A stretch of 64,000 nucleotides of DNA from Metabacillus litoralis (GCF_007994985.1 NZ_VOQF01000009.1:142128-206127); one strand, 5' to 3'. Shown: positions 30,284-40,214, counted from the first letter of the stretch. A program made the numbers and translations. Notes: generated by a model from the sequence alone, not told the origin.

Positions 30284-31107
30284 TGAAACCGACACAAGCT
30301 TTTCAAACGGAAGGAATCACTGCTGGATACGATAATAAAACCATTTTACACGATGTAAGTATAACGATTCCTAGCAACAAAATAAGCATTATAATTGGGG
30401 CCAACGGTTGTGGTAAATCTACACTCCTTAAAACAATGGCTAGACTCATTAAACCTACCTCTGGGCAAGTAACTCTTGGTGGAAAACCAATTAATAAAAT
30501 ACCTCCAAAGCAATTAGCTCGTGTATTGGGTCTCCTACCTCAATCACCAATTGTACCTGAAGGAATAACGGTTGCAGATTTAGTTGGACGAGGCAGATTT
30601 CCACACCAAACATTTCTAAAGGGTTGGACAAAAATGGATTATGAAGCAGTTAGTGACGCTATGGAAATGATGAACATCACTGAATTTGCTGATCGTAGCA
30701 TTGATGAGCTTTCAGGTGGTCAAAGACAGCGTGTCTGGATTGCAATGGCACTTGCACAACAAACAGACATATTATTTCTTGATGAACCAACAACCTATTT
30801 AGATATCACTTATCAAATTGAAATTCTTGATCTGCTGACAGATCTTAACCGAAAATATGGAACAACCATTGTTATGGTACTTCATGATATCAATTTATCT
30901 GCTCGTTATGCAGACTATATCTTTGCTCTTCAAAAAGGAAGACTTGTTGCAGAGGGTGAGCCATCAAAGGTTATTACAAGTACATTAATTGAGGACATTT
31001 TTGGACTTCATTGCACTGTAATAGAAGACCCTGTTTCTGGATCTCCTTCAGTCATCCCTATAGGACGATATCATGTGAATAGAGAGCTCACCCTTATTAA
31101 AGGCTAG
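30283..31107 (+). CDS. Iron-siderophore ABC importer, ATP-binding subunit
   Basis: A 274-residue FecE/YusV-type ATPase: Walker A IIGANGCGKST (~36-46), signature ELSGGQRQRVWIAMALAQQ (~143-161), Walker B ILFLDEPTTYLDI and H-loop VMVLHDINLSARYAD. The start overlaps the last base of the permease stop. It is the last gene of the operon, which ends in a strong hairpin. Confidence 0.92.
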   Translation: MKPTQAFQTEGITAGYDNKTILHDVSITIPSNKISIIIGANGCGKSTLLKTMARLIKPTSGQVTLGGKPINKIPPKQLARVLGLLPQSPIVPEGITVADLVGRGRFPHQTFLKGWTKMDYEAVSDAMEMMNITEFADRSIDELSGGQRQRVWIAMALAQQTDILFLDEPTTYLDITYQIEILDLLTDLNRKYGTTIVMVLHDINLSARYADYIFALQKGRLVAEGEPSKVITSTLIEDIFGLHCTVIEDPVSGSPSVIPIGRYHVNRELTLIKG

Positions 31108-31121
31108 CTCCCAGGCTTAGC

Positions 31122-31171
31122 AAAAGGTTGCAGACGATCTCCCTAGTTGGGATCGTCTGCAACCTTTTTGC
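31122..31171. terminator. Bidirectional terminator after the siderophore operon
   Basis: AAAAGGTTGCAGACGATC and GATCGTCTGCAACCTTTTT form an 18-bp stem. It also lies just downstream of the convergent oxidoreductase gene. Confidence 0.88.
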
Positions 31172-31196
31172 TGTGAAGGTCTCTAAATGTTCATCC

Positions 31197-32183
31197 TTAA
31201 TCCTTAACCATTTCTTCCATAATCCAGTTCGTTCTCGCACCAGTTTCTCCAGTGCTTGGGCACAAATTGGTATCTCCTGTTAAATCAGCAACAATAGTTT
31301 CAACTAGGTGCTGATGGACATGCTGAGGGCGTTCAAATTTCCATTGTTCTTGTCCATTGGCAGTCTTCAAAACAATTGAGTCATCCCCAAATGTAGAAAA
31401 GGTAATACTCCCCTTACTGCCGACAATCTTATTCACATCCTCATCTTCAAAAGCAGAAAAGCACCAATTACCTACACCATGGATTCCAGATTGAAATCGA
31501 TAAGTACCTGTAACAATATCTTCCGCTTGATAAAAACCTGCTTGATTTGATGAAAATCCTTTTGTCTCCTTGATAGGTCCTAGCAAAAATTCCAATATAT
31601 CCAGAGTATGACTGGCTAAATCAAAAAACAAACCTCCACCGGATAATTCAGGTTGAACTCTCCAAGGGGGATTTTTTGAATTCTTCATATCTTCCTTAGC
31701 TTTTTGATACTGTGTTGTTGATACGAAACGAATATCCCCAATCATTTTATTTTCCAAGAGTTCTTTTATTTTAACAAATCTCGGCTGTGCCCTACGATAA
31801 TAAGCAACAAATAAAGGAACACGCGCTTTTTTACAAGCAGCAATCATTTCATTACATTCAGCCCAATTAAGTGCCATAGGCTTTTCTATATATACAGGCT
31901 TTCCTGCTTCTGCAGCTTTTAATGTATATTCCTTATGTGAGCCTGGTGGTGTTGCAATATAAATAGCATCTACATCAGGATCATTAATTAGTGCGTCAGC
32001 ATCATCATACCATTTGGGAACATTATGTCTTTTTGCATAGTCTTTTGCTAGCTCACCTGTTCTTCGCATAACAGCAACTAACTCTGAATTTTTAACCTTC
32101 TGAAAAGCTGGCCCACTCTTCACCTCTGTCACATCTCCACAGCCAATAATACCCCAACGAACTTTTTCTAAATTCATGGACAA
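31197..32183 (-). CDS. Gfo/Idh/MocA-family NAD(P)-dependent oxidoreductase
   Basis: A 328-residue protein with an N-terminal Rossmann domain (WGIIGCGDVTEVKSGPAF, ~9-26), DAIYIATPPGSHKEY, and the catalytic lysine in VYIEKPMALNWAECNEM (~95-111), then an alpha/beta substrate domain (GGGLFFDLASHTLD). The family oxidises or reduces sugars, inositols or their derivatives; the substrate is not evident and no sugar operon surrounds it. RBS GAGGAGGGAG is strong. Confidence 0.85.
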   Translation of the reverse strand: MSMNLEKVRWGIIGCGDVTEVKSGPAFQKVKNSELVAVMRRTGELAKDYAKRHNVPKWYDDADALINDPDVDAIYIATPPGSHKEYTLKAAEAGKPVYIEKPMALNWAECNEMIAACKKARVPLFVAYYRRAQPRFVKIKELLENKMIGDIRFVSTTQYQKAKEDMKNSKNPPWRVQPELSGGGLFFDLASHTLDILEFLLGPIKETKGFSSNQAGFYQAEDIVTGTYRFQSGIHGVGNWCFSAFEDEDVNKIVGSKGSITFSTFGDDSIVLKTANGQEQWKFERPQHVHQHLVETIVADLTGDTNLCPSTGETGARTNWIMEEMVKD

Positions 32184-32399
32184 CTTTCTCCCTCCTCTTA
32201 TTTCACTAATCTTTCTTCCTATTATTTACTGTACCATTTAAATTCGAAGCTTTGTAAAAGATTTATTTCATATAGGGCTCCTAGTTATTTCTGAATTTGC
32301 TATTTGGAATACTTACACCTACATCTTGCATAAAAAGGTTTAAATCTACCCTGATAGGTTATTAAAACTAATAAAGACCGTAGTTATGAGGTAGCAATT

Positions 32400-33752
32400 A
32401 TGTATAAATACTATAGAAATAAAACGTTAAAACCGAGTCAATTCATAATTATTGGATTTTTAATTCTTATTTTTATAGGAACGATACTATTAGCTCTCCC
32501 AATATCCTCATCAACAGGAAAAAGCATAGGAATGATTAATGCTCTTTTTACATCAACATCAGCCGTTTGTGTAACAGGGCTAGTTGTCGTGAACACAGGA
32601 AGCGGTTTTTCTTTAGTAGGACAACTGATTATTATGCTGCTTATACAAATTGGTGGATTGGGCTTTATGACTTTTGGAGCTTTTATTGCACTATTATTAG
32701 GTGAGAAAATTGGGGAAAGAAAACGAAAGCTATTAAGAGTATCAACAAAAGCCTTGCCATCCCAAAGCCTAAAAAAACTTACTGTTAGTATATTTATTCT
32801 TACTATTTTGCTTGAAGGTCTAGCAACTATAATACTGACAATTAGGTGGAACAACGATATGGAATTTTGGAATGCTTTTTATCATGCATTCTTTCATTCT
32901 ATTTCGGCCTACAATAATGCAGGATTTGTTTTATGGTCAGATAGCCTAAGCAAATATGTTGGTGATCCCGTAGTAAATATAATCATATCAACTTTATTTA
33001 TCATGACTGGACTAGGCTTTACAGTACTTTTAGACATTTATAATAATCGTAAGTGGACAGCCTTAACTTTACATTCAAAGCTTGTAATTTCGATGTCTTC
33101 TATCTTAATTATTGTTGGTTTTATCGTTATTTTAGCAATAGAATCAGTTAATGTATTGACCTTAGAAGCATTACCGACTGTTGATCGTTTATGGGCAGCA
33201 TTTTTTCAAAGTGCTACAACACGTACCGCTGGTTTTAATACAATCAACATAGGAGATATGATGATCCCTTCCCTATTGCTTATTATCCTTTTCATGTTTA
33301 TTGGTGCTTCCACGGGTGGTACGGGTGGAGGGATAAAAACTAATACATTTTTTATCCTGATTATATTTCTATGGTCCCGTATTAGACGGAGAAAATCTAT
33401 AGAGGTTTTCGAGAGAAAGGTATCTATTAAAATCATTAATAGGGCTATAACAGTTATCGTACTATCTCTTGGTGTTATAGTTGCTGTTACTTTGTTATTA
33501 ACATTGACTGAACACTCGAACAATACAAGTTTCTTCGTCATTTTATTTGAAGCTACTTCCGCTTTTGGAACCGTAGGATTATCAATGGGATTAACACCAG
33601 ATCTTTCTGCATGGGGGAAAATCATTATTACAATCACTATGTTCATAGGCCGATTAGGTCCATTAACATTAGCTTATGCTTTATCACAAAAAGGTGGACT
33701 TAAAACTAAAGAAGATAAGTCAAATGAGGAGGAAATGGTTTTAATTGGCTGA
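32400..33752 (+). CDS. ktrB: KtrB-family potassium uptake channel subunit
   Basis: A 450-residue Trk/Ktr/HKT-superfamily protein with four M1-P-M2 repeats. The pore loops are visible: TSAVCVTGL (~57-65), HSISAYNNAGFV (~163-174), ATTRTAGFN (~272-280) and ATSAFGTVGLSMG (~384-396), each giving the selectivity glycine. It needs a cytosolic RCK subunit (KtrA/KtrC) not encoded here, so it is more like the solo ktrD arrangement. GAGG lies before the ATG. Confidence 0.85.
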   Translation: MYKYYRNKTLKPSQFIIIGFLILIFIGTILLALPISSSTGKSIGMINALFTSTSAVCVTGLVVVNTGSGFSLVGQLIIMLLIQIGGLGFMTFGAFIALLLGEKIGERKRKLLRVSTKALPSQSLKKLTVSIFILTILLEGLATIILTIRWNNDMEFWNAFYHAFFHSISAYNNAGFVLWSDSLSKYVGDPVVNIIISTLFIMTGLGFTVLLDIYNNRKWTALTLHSKLVISMSSILIIVGFIVILAIESVNVLTLEALPTVDRLWAAFFQSATTRTAGFNTINIGDMMIPSLLLIILFMFIGASTGGTGGGIKTNTFFILIIFLWSRIRRRKSIEVFERKVSIKIINRAITVIVLSLGVIVAVTLLLTLTEHSNNTSFFVILFEATSAFGTVGLSMGLTPDLSAWGKIIITITMFIGRLGPLTLAYALSQKGGLKTKEDKSNEEEMVLIG

Positions 33753-33790
33753 GACTTTTCAGATGAACTATATAACTAACTTAGTAGTGA

Positions 33791-33925
33791 ATACAACCTG
33801 GGGATAAACAATGGCAAATTACAAAAGAATATTCAGGAACCATTATGGAAATTAAAGATACAAATCCATCAGTTAATCCCATCTACTCTGAATTGGAGCA
33901 GAAAATAAGATCCCACAATAGATAG
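33791..33925 (+). pseudogene. Possible gene fragment after ktrB
   Basis: A 45-codon frame without start gives GDKQWQITKEYSGTIMEIKD, then TNPSVNPIYSELEQKIRSHN before TAG. Composition looks coding but no family is recognised. It may be the tail of a lost gene. Confidence 0.25.
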
Positions 33926-33981
33926 ACACTAAAGGGGAGGTTGACTAACGTTAATCTCCCTTTTAACTAAACATATATTAT

Positions 33982-35217
33982 TTATCCATTTATATCTTCA
34001 ATTCGAATTGATCGACTATGGATCGTATGGTTCCAATTTTTGTTATTACTTGTAAACAAGCCAAAAAGAGTGATCGGAAACCAAGTGAATTGGAATACTG
34101 GGAATAGCACCAGTCCTAGGTATGCCTTTAAAGGTCTTCGCTCCATCATCATGACGATTGGAAACTGTAGAAACAATGCAACATTCAACGCAATCCATCC
34201 CCAATCTGGAACAACTTTCAGCAGTTCGAATTGGCTATATAATGGAGTAGCTAGTTGTAAATAGGACATTACCCATACAGCAGCTACAAATAGAAACCTG
34301 ATGGGCTGAAATAAATACATGACTGCATCAAATTGTGTAAAACTTCGATTTTGAATAGATTTCATAAAAAGGGGCTTCATATATCTTCGGGCACAATCAG
34401 TGTGTCCGCGCATCCAGCGTAGCCTTTGTCTTACAGAACTTATAAGTGTAACAGGCTTTTCATCATAGACAATTGCATTATTTGCCCAAGTAGGATAGAT
34501 ATCATTACCAAGGCACCGTGCTGTAAATTCTACATCTTCTGTAAGTGAAGTTGCGTTCCAGCCTATCTCCTTGAGTAATCTTGAATCAAAACACATTCCT
34601 GTGCCTGCTAACGTACTGGCCATCCCCCAGTTATGTCTTGCCTGCTGCCACATCCGATTTATATACCAGTATGTGATGGCATAAGAAAGGGAAACCCATG
34701 AATCATATGGATTTTTAGTTTCTATATAGCCTTGAATTACTTGATGGCCGTCCATTAGCTTATTATTCATTTCACTTAAGTAATTTTTACTAACGAGATT
34801 GTCTGCATCAAAGACAACAATCGCATCAAACTCACGTTTTCCCTGCCATAGCTTTTCTAGCATCCATTCCATAGCAAAACCCTTCCCCCTTCGGAGTGGG
34901 TCTATCCTCTCCATCACGTGAACATTATGCATATTTGCAATCTGCACAGTACTGTCTGTACAGTTATCACAGATAACAAAAACCTCATATAACTCCTTTG
35001 GGTAATGCAACTTAGCGAGATTCTCTAGTAGAGGGGCAATGACCTTTTCTTCATTATGTGCTGCAACGAGTATGGCAAAAGACTTTTGTGGTTGATGATC
35101 TTTTATAACCTTTTTATTTCTCTTAAAACCAGCCAAACTAATAATAATCTGGTAAAAGCTCACTGAAAAAATAACAACCTGAAAGATATTTGAAATTACA
35201 ATGAAAAAGTGTTGCAT
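33982..35217 (-). CDS. Processive-type family 2 glycosyltransferase, membrane-bound
   Basis: A 411-residue protein: an N-terminal membrane segment, a GT-A domain (AILVAAHNEEKVIAPLLENL ~49-68; FVICDNCTDST; DAIVVFDADN with the metal-binding DxD), TEDVEF as the catalytic aspartate region, and RQRLRWMRGH giving the QxxRW product-binding motif, then three or four membrane segments. Such enzymes build and export beta-linked polysaccharides (cellulose, poly-GlcNAc and hyaluronan synthase group). It lies 18 bases downstream of the DUF2334 gene in the same operon; RBS GGAAAG. Confidence 0.85.
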   Translation of the reverse strand: MQHFFIVISNIFQVVIFSVSFYQIIISLAGFKRNKKVIKDHQPQKSFAILVAAHNEEKVIAPLLENLAKLHYPKELYEVFVICDNCTDSTVQIANMHNVHVMERIDPLRRGKGFAMEWMLEKLWQGKREFDAIVVFDADNLVSKNYLSEMNNKLMDGHQVIQGYIETKNPYDSWVSLSYAITYWYINRMWQQARHNWGMASTLAGTGMCFDSRLLKEIGWNATSLTEDVEFTARCLGNDIYPTWANNAIVYDEKPVTLISSVRQRLRWMRGHTDCARRYMKPLFMKSIQNRSFTQFDAVMYLFQPIRFLFVAAVWVMSYLQLATPLYSQFELLKVVPDWGWIALNVALFLQFPIVMMMERRPLKAYLGLVLFPVFQFTWFPITLFGLFTSNNKNWNHTIHSRSIRIEDING

Positions 35218-35235
35218 GATTTCTTCCTTTCACAC

Positions 35236-37164
35236 TTACGGTGTTTGATATGATAGTGCAATATCCAAAACATTCTTAACTTCATCAAAAGATGCAACAT
35301 CTGTCTTTCCATTCCCATCAAAATCAGCAGCAAACCCAATTCTGCCCTCTCCCTGTGCCCATGGACCAAAAGAGTTTTTCAATGGATCATATTGATTACT
35401 ACCTCCGTTCACATATCCTCTCCAAACTCCTGTTTCCGCTGTATATATCATTAAATCAGTCGTTCCATCTCCATTCCAATCTCCCGCAAGTAGCTGATCC
35501 TCATCATTTAACGAAACTCCTTTAATCTTTTGAGGTGTTGTTAAACGTTTACCTAATTTCTGTAGGCTAAAAACCTCCTGGTTATCAGATGATACGTAAA
35601 GAAATTCACCTTGGGTGGAGCCTTGAGACTTACCTAAATAGAGACCATTGTTTATTGGAAAGGAACTATTTATCCTCTCTATATCTAAGTGATTATCACT
35701 ATAATAAATGTAAATAATTTGCCCATCACCATAAGCTATTAATCCATTCCCTTTTTGCGATTGAAAAGGTTTTAAGGAATTTAGATTCGACGGTAATTTA
35801 CCAAGCCTTGTAGGATTAAGAAACATTTCATCCCCAGCCCAGCTAGCCCGTATATCCCCATTCTTTTGGTTATACGCCAGTAAATCTTGTTTTCCATCGT
35901 TATTGAGATCAGTAAGCATGACTTGTTCTTCAGAAGAAAATGATTCCTTTAGCCATATCTCAGTTGCCTTCTGAGGACGATTGCGTGGAAGTGTATAAGT
36001 TCCTGGTATTACTACGATACGATGTTTCTCTCTTACAACAATATCAGCATTTCCATGACCCTTTACATTCCCTATCATGATTTGCTCGGCCTTTACATCA
36101 AGCGGTATTTTGACACGATGGGCTGGAGTAAACGGGATAATATCATGCAATGTCATCCATTGATATCCTTCTTGCTTAAAGCCTTCTACTAATTGGCGAA
36201 GATATGAACTTTCACCGTTTTCCTTATATTTGTAAACCGGTAATCCATCCTCAATTTTGGTCTTTCCATCTGCTAATACTTCTTTCTCCAAATAAGGAAA
36301 TTCCATAAATGGGTGGTAGTATAATGAAGCTAAATCATCACTTCTTTCTATCTTTGATAGCATTTTATCAACAGATTTCTGATCACTGATGTAACCCAAA
36401 GGTGCAGGCACATAGAATGATCCCAAACTTTCCTGACCATAGCTATTTATTGTGTCATGAGCATTTATATCTTTAAAAGAGCGTAATGAATAATAGTCTG
36501 GCTGATACAGGATCCCAATAAAAGAACGAAATACCTTTTCCTGGTCACGTGTATCTTGGTAGTGAGGCGACTCCCAAAAGGCCGGCTGTAAGTCATTTTT
36601 TGCAAATGCTTCGAGGCTGTTTGTTATCCGCTCGGCTGCATAGGATACTGCTTTTGTTTCGGGAGCTCCATTCACCTTAAATTCAGAACCAGTTCCTGAA
36701 TTCTGATTGTTCCCTTCCATCGCTGAGTCACCATACTGATGGCTATATCCATGCATGCCTAAAATACCACCCTGCTGTTGCACTTCTTTTAGCAGTTTGA
36801 TAAATGACCTACTAACACTATCTGGATCTGGATCATCAATTCCTCTTTCATTCCAAGTTCCTTCCTCGCCAAGGTCCATCCTTCTTGGAATAACAGCTAT
36901 ATGAAAGGCGATATTTTCTGACTCAATATATTGTATAACTGCTTTTAACTTCCCTAAAGCTTCTAAACTATTATATTCTCCACCAGGTCCCACGTCTTCG
37001 AGCCTGAGCATGGCATGCCGTTTATTAGAGTTGGGATATATGTTTTCTCCCGTAAAAGTAGTTATATATATTGAGAGTGATGTTAGCAGAAAAAGAAACA
37101 TCACAATGAAAAAAATTAGTTTCCTGTTTCTTTTTTTCAAGCATTTCAATCTCCTAATTTTCAT
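35236..37164 (-). CDS. DUF2334 polysaccharide-deacetylase-like protein with FG-GAP/VCBS-type repeats
   Basis: A 642-residue extracellular protein with an N-terminal membrane anchor (~15-37). The DUF2334 domain (~48-350) has RLEDVGPGG with the usual Asp, FHIAVIPRRMD, GGILGMHGYSHQYGD and YYHPFMEFP, a NodB-like barrel with candidate metal residues (Asp, His-x3-His). The C-terminal half holds propeller-type repeats with calcium-loop motifs LTDLNNDGKQD, AGDWNGDGTTD and AADFDGNGKTD. It is followed by a processive glycosyltransferase gene, suggesting it trims or binds that polysaccharide; this role is inferred. Confidence 0.8.
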   Translation of the reverse strand: MKIRRLKCLKKRNRKLIFFIVMFLFLLTSLSIYITTFTGENIYPNSNKRHAMLRLEDVGPGGEYNSLEALGKLKAVIQYIESENIAFHIAVIPRRMDLGEEGTWNERGIDDPDPDSVSRSFIKLLKEVQQQGGILGMHGYSHQYGDSAMEGNNQNSGTGSEFKVNGAPETKAVSYAAERITNSLEAFAKNDLQPAFWESPHYQDTRDQEKVFRSFIGILYQPDYYSLRSFKDINAHDTINSYGQESLGSFYVPAPLGYISDQKSVDKMLSKIERSDDLASLYYHPFMEFPYLEKEVLADGKTKIEDGLPVYKYKENGESSYLRQLVEGFKQEGYQWMTLHDIIPFTPAHRVKIPLDVKAEQIMIGNVKGHGNADIVVREKHRIVVIPGTYTLPRNRPQKATEIWLKESFSSEEQVMLTDLNNDGKQDLLAYNQKNGDIRASWAGDEMFLNPTRLGKLPSNLNSLKPFQSQKGNGLIAYGDGQIIYIYYSDNHLDIERINSSFPINNGLYLGKSQGSTQGEFLYVSSDNQEVFSLQKLGKRLTTPQKIKGVSLNDEDQLLAGDWNGDGTTDLMIYTAETGVWRGYVNGGSNQYDPLKNSFGPWAQGEGRIGFAADFDGNGKTDVASFDEVKNVLDIALSYQTP

Positions 37165-37336
37165 TATTTGTTATGTACCCCTAGTATCGTATCTAGCTTA
37201 ATTTCAAATATTTCCGAAAAATATATAATCGAAATTATATCATTAACTTATTAATAATGACTATAAGATTTTTTTTATATGAATCCTCTATCCAACGTAG
37301 TTCGTTCATTATTTTCAGATTTCCTTAGAAATACGA

Positions 37337-37374
37337 AAAAAGCCATAGCTCCTATTCAAAGAGTTATGGCTTTT
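37337..37374 (-). terminator. Terminator downstream of the UDP-GlcNAc 2-epimerase gene
   Basis: AAAGCCATAGCTC and GAGTTATGGCTTT pair (one mismatch). On the minus strand the stem is followed by TTTTTTCG. It separates the epimerase gene from the DUF2334-GT2 pair. Confidence 0.7.
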
Positions 37375-37413
37375 AATTCACATTTTACTCATAATTCACA
37401 CAATATTAAGGAA

Positions 37414-38511
37414 CTATATTTGCTTCAAGATCACTTCTACAATCCGCTTAGATGCATCTCCGTCACCATATGGGTTTCGTATATTGGTCATTTTATTATA
37501 CCTAGAATCATCATCTAATAACTCTTTGGTATACCTATAAATATATTCTTCCTGCGTTCCTACAAGCTTCAACGTACCAGCGTTTACTCCTTCTGGTCTT
37601 TCTGTCATATTCCTCAGCACAAAAACAGGTTTTCCCAAAGAAGGTGCCTCCTCCTGAATTCCCCCTGAATCTGTCAGGATAATATGAGAACGCGCTGCAA
37701 TATTATGGAAATCAATTACATCTAATGGTTCAATTAAATGAATCCGATTATTTCCTTGTAGCATTTCATCTGCTATCTCTCTTACCTTAGGATTCAAATG
37801 AACAGGATAAACAACTTGAATGTTTTTATATTCCTTAATAATTCTTTTTACTGCCATAAATATATTTCTCATAGGCTCACCAATATTTTCACGTCTATGC
37901 ACAGTTAAAAGTATGATCTTATCATTATTTAATTTTTCAATAATTTCATGATAGTAATCCTGCTGAATTGTTGTTTTTAATGCATCTATAGCTGTATTAC
38001 CCGTGACAAAGATAGATTTCTCATCTTTACCTTCATTCAATAGATTTTGCTTTGCTTGCTCAGTTGGTGCAAAGTGGAGATCCGCTAGTACCCCAGTTAA
38101 CTGCCTGTTCATTTCTTCAGGAAAAGGAGAATATTTATCGTTCGTTCGGAGGCCTGCCTCTACATGTCCAATTTTAACTTTGTTATAAAAGGCAGCAAGC
38201 CCCCCTGCTAAAGTAGTAGTTGTATCACCATGAAGCAATACTAGATCTGGCTTAATTTCCTTTATAACACTATCTAGTCCCTGAATAACAGCTGTTGTAA
38301 TATCAGCTAGTGACTGATTTACCTTCATGATATTTAAATCATAGTCCGGAACGATTTCAAATACCTTTAACACATGATCCAACATATCCCGATGCTGTCC
38401 CGTCACCGTAACAATTGACTGGATATTTGGTGTCTTTTCCAATTCTTTCACTAATGGTGCCATCTTTATAGCTTCAGGCCTTGTTCCAAATATCGTCATT
38501 ACCTTGATCAA
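37414..38511 (-). CDS. mnaA: UDP-N-acetylglucosamine 2-epimerase (non-hydrolysing)
   Basis: A 365-residue WecB/MnaA enzyme: MTIFGTRPEAIKMAPLVKEL (~5-24), VTGQHRDML (~37-45), LLHGDTTTTLAGGLAAF (~92-108), HVEAGLRTNDKYSPFPEEMN and the UDP-binding LTDSGGIQEEAPSLGKP (~286-302). It interconverts UDP-GlcNAc and UDP-ManNAc for teichoic-acid linkage units or capsule. A terminator follows, so it is transcribed apart from the glycosyltransferase genes, but the neighbourhood suggests surface-polysaccharide supply. Confidence 0.92.
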   Translation of the reverse strand: MIKVMTIFGTRPEAIKMAPLVKELEKTPNIQSIVTVTGQHRDMLDHVLKVFEIVPDYDLNIMKVNQSLADITTAVIQGLDSVIKEIKPDLVLLHGDTTTTLAGGLAAFYNKVKIGHVEAGLRTNDKYSPFPEEMNRQLTGVLADLHFAPTEQAKQNLLNEGKDEKSIFVTGNTAIDALKTTIQQDYYHEIIEKLNNDKIILLTVHRRENIGEPMRNIFMAVKRIIKEYKNIQVVYPVHLNPKVREIADEMLQGNNRIHLIEPLDVIDFHNIAARSHIILTDSGGIQEEAPSLGKPVFVLRNMTERPEGVNAGTLKLVGTQEEYIYRYTKELLDDDSRYNKMTNIRNPYGDGDASKRIVEVILKQI

Positions 38512-38653
38512 TTTCTCATCTGCCTCGATTCCTCAACTAAACGTCGTTTATATTATCTACTACTTTCATTACTAGGACTTTGACCGTATTCAACAATTAA
38601 TTCACACAATCTTTTTACAAAACGGTGGTGAAAAGTTAGAGAGTACGTAAATA

Positions 38654-38684
38654 AAGAGAAGTCAAACATCGACTTCTCTTCTTT
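38654..38684 (-). terminator. Terminator of the 154-residue hypothetical gene
   Basis: AAGAGAAGTC (38654-38663) pairs exactly with GACTTCTCTT (38671-38680); on the minus strand it is followed by TATTTA. Confidence 0.6.
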
Positions 38685-38693
38685 CCTTTACTA

Positions 38694-39158
38694 TTAAATA
38701 CGAGAGAATCCTTCAGCCTCAAGATAGTTTGTTGCTTCCTTATAAGAATTAAACGTACCATCAAGTCCACCATCTTCTGAATAAACATTCCAAAGATCCT
38801 CTTCTTGTATAACGGTAAGTGTAACAGTATTATCATTCATCCATACTTCTTCTGTCGGTTCATCAGAATCCTCTGTTTTCTTAGAGGTTAGTGAAAGAAT
38901 AGAATTCCTAATAATCTCATGTAATTCTTTCTCCGTAAAATCACGAACATTGACCATACCTTTATCGTTTGTTTCAAATCCCGTCATTTTCCCAGCATAC
39001 ACAAAACCATTTCCATTAGGATGTAGGTGATAAACAACGTTTTTATGGTCATATGAACTATCATTATAATGAAAATTCACTCGTCTTAATGAAACATCAT
39101 TTCTTTCAAGTTCAGGGAACGATTCAATTATTGCTAATTTCTCTTCAAATGTTAACAT
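38694..39158 (-). CDS. Conserved hypothetical protein, 154 residues
   Basis: I do not recognise the family. The protein starts MLTFEEKLAIIESFPELER and has two mixed alpha/beta parts. The first (~1-80) has VYHLHPNGNGFVYAGKM and DFTEKELHEII; the second (~98-154) reads VTLTVIQEEDLWNVYSEDG followed by FNSYKEATNYLEAEGF, like a small strand-helix domain. There is no signal or membrane segment, so it is probably cytosolic. Monocistronic with its own terminator; the start matches TGGAGACT. Confidence 0.6.
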   Translation of the reverse strand: MLTFEEKLAIIESFPELERNDVSLRRVNFHYNDSSYDHKNVVYHLHPNGNGFVYAGKMTGFETNDKGMVNVRDFTEKELHEIIRNSILSLTSKKTEDSDEPTEEVWMNDNTVTLTVIQEEDLWNVYSEDGGLDGTFNSYKEATNYLEAEGFSRI

Positions 39159-39439
39159 ATAGTCTCCAATATAAATTATTTTCTTTAGTATATCATTATT
39201 GTATGTTGATCATGCACATTTTACTTGTTATATTCTATTTTAACTTAGAATAATAATATATAAACTAAATACATATTAAGTTATTTTATACTTTTATCTT
39301 TAATGAAAAATCTACTAATATAGGTAATCTTTTGGACTTTTTCTAAGCGTCCTTCCCTTTCTAGTAAGGACTTCAATTTGTTTGAAGCTAGACATTATTG
39401 GGTAACTATTGAGAAAAGACTAGTATAAGGAGAAATGAG

Positions 39440-40171
39440 ATGCAGGGAACCAATAAAGTACTGTTAACAAAGGATGATATGACAAACCCAGCTGTTGTCC
39501 CTGGATGGGTTATACATGAATACAATACCTTTCATCAAATTGTAACGGAGAAAACATTTCCCTGTTATTTTGGGATGAAAGCAGAGATGAAGGGTGAGCT
39601 TCGTTACGCCTATATCACGCAAGAGGATTGGTCTAACCTACCAAAAGCTGTTGAGGAATTTCTAACGCTTTTTAACGAACCTCCATACATACGTCATGGA
39701 CTGTTTGTCTTTGTCGAACCTGAAGAAGAGAAGGATGATCTTGAACACTATCGGAAAAGGTTTTGGGACATTTTACAAAGCTTACATGAAAATGATAAAC
39801 AAAAATGGCCAGATGACACGCCTAAAGATCCGGATCATTACTTGTGGGACTTTCATTTTGGCGGTGAACCAATCTTTGTGTTTGGAAATGCACCTGCATA
39901 CAAACAACGAAAAACTCGTGATCTCGGTAACAGTCTTATCCTTGGTTTTCAACCACGAAAGATTTTTGAAGGACTTGAAGGAACACAAAAAGGTGGAATT
40001 ATGTCTCGTGAAAAAGTGAGGGAACGAGTAGAAAAATGGGATAACCTCCCTACACATCCCGATATATCTCACTTTGGAGATCCTGACCATAATGAATGGA
40101 AGCAATTTTTTATTGGAGATGATGCAGAGCCGGTACAGGGAGAGTGTCCGTTTCTTCATAAAGCTCAGTAA
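39440..40171 (+). CDS. YqcI/YcgG-family protein
   Basis: A 243-residue protein of the YqcI/YcgG family, unknown function. Typical stretches are FPCYFGMKAEMKGELRYAY (~35-53), LFVFVEPEEE, WDFHFGGEPIFVFGNAPAYK (~133-152), RDLGNSLILGFQPRKIFEG and the C-terminal GECPFLH. Several conserved cysteine, histidine and tryptophan residues suggest an enzyme, but none is proven. AAGGAGAAATG precedes the ATG. It is the last chromosomal gene before the SCC-like island. Confidence 0.8.
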   Translation: MQGTNKVLLTKDDMTNPAVVPGWVIHEYNTFHQIVTEKTFPCYFGMKAEMKGELRYAYITQEDWSNLPKAVEEFLTLFNEPPYIRHGLFVFVEPEEEKDDLEHYRKRFWDILQSLHENDKQKWPDDTPKDPDHYLWDFHFGGEPIFVFGNAPAYKQRKTRDLGNSLILGFQPRKIFEGLEGTQKGGIMSREKVRERVEKWDNLPTHPDISHFGDPDHNEWKQFFIGDDAEPVQGECPFLHKAQ

Positions 40172-40181
40172 TAAAAAAAGT

Positions 40182-40214
40182 AAGCCTCGCCATTTAAAAA
40201 ATGTTGAGGCTTTT
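40182..40214 (+). terminator. Terminator after the YqcI/YcgG gene
   Basis: AAGCCTCGCCAT and ATGTTGAGGCTTTT pair around TTAAAAA. Confidence 0.65.

Noticed and set aside
39696..40019. 107-codon plus-strand frame inside the YqcI/YcgG gene
   Set aside because: Alternative frame of a recognised gene, with no start signal.
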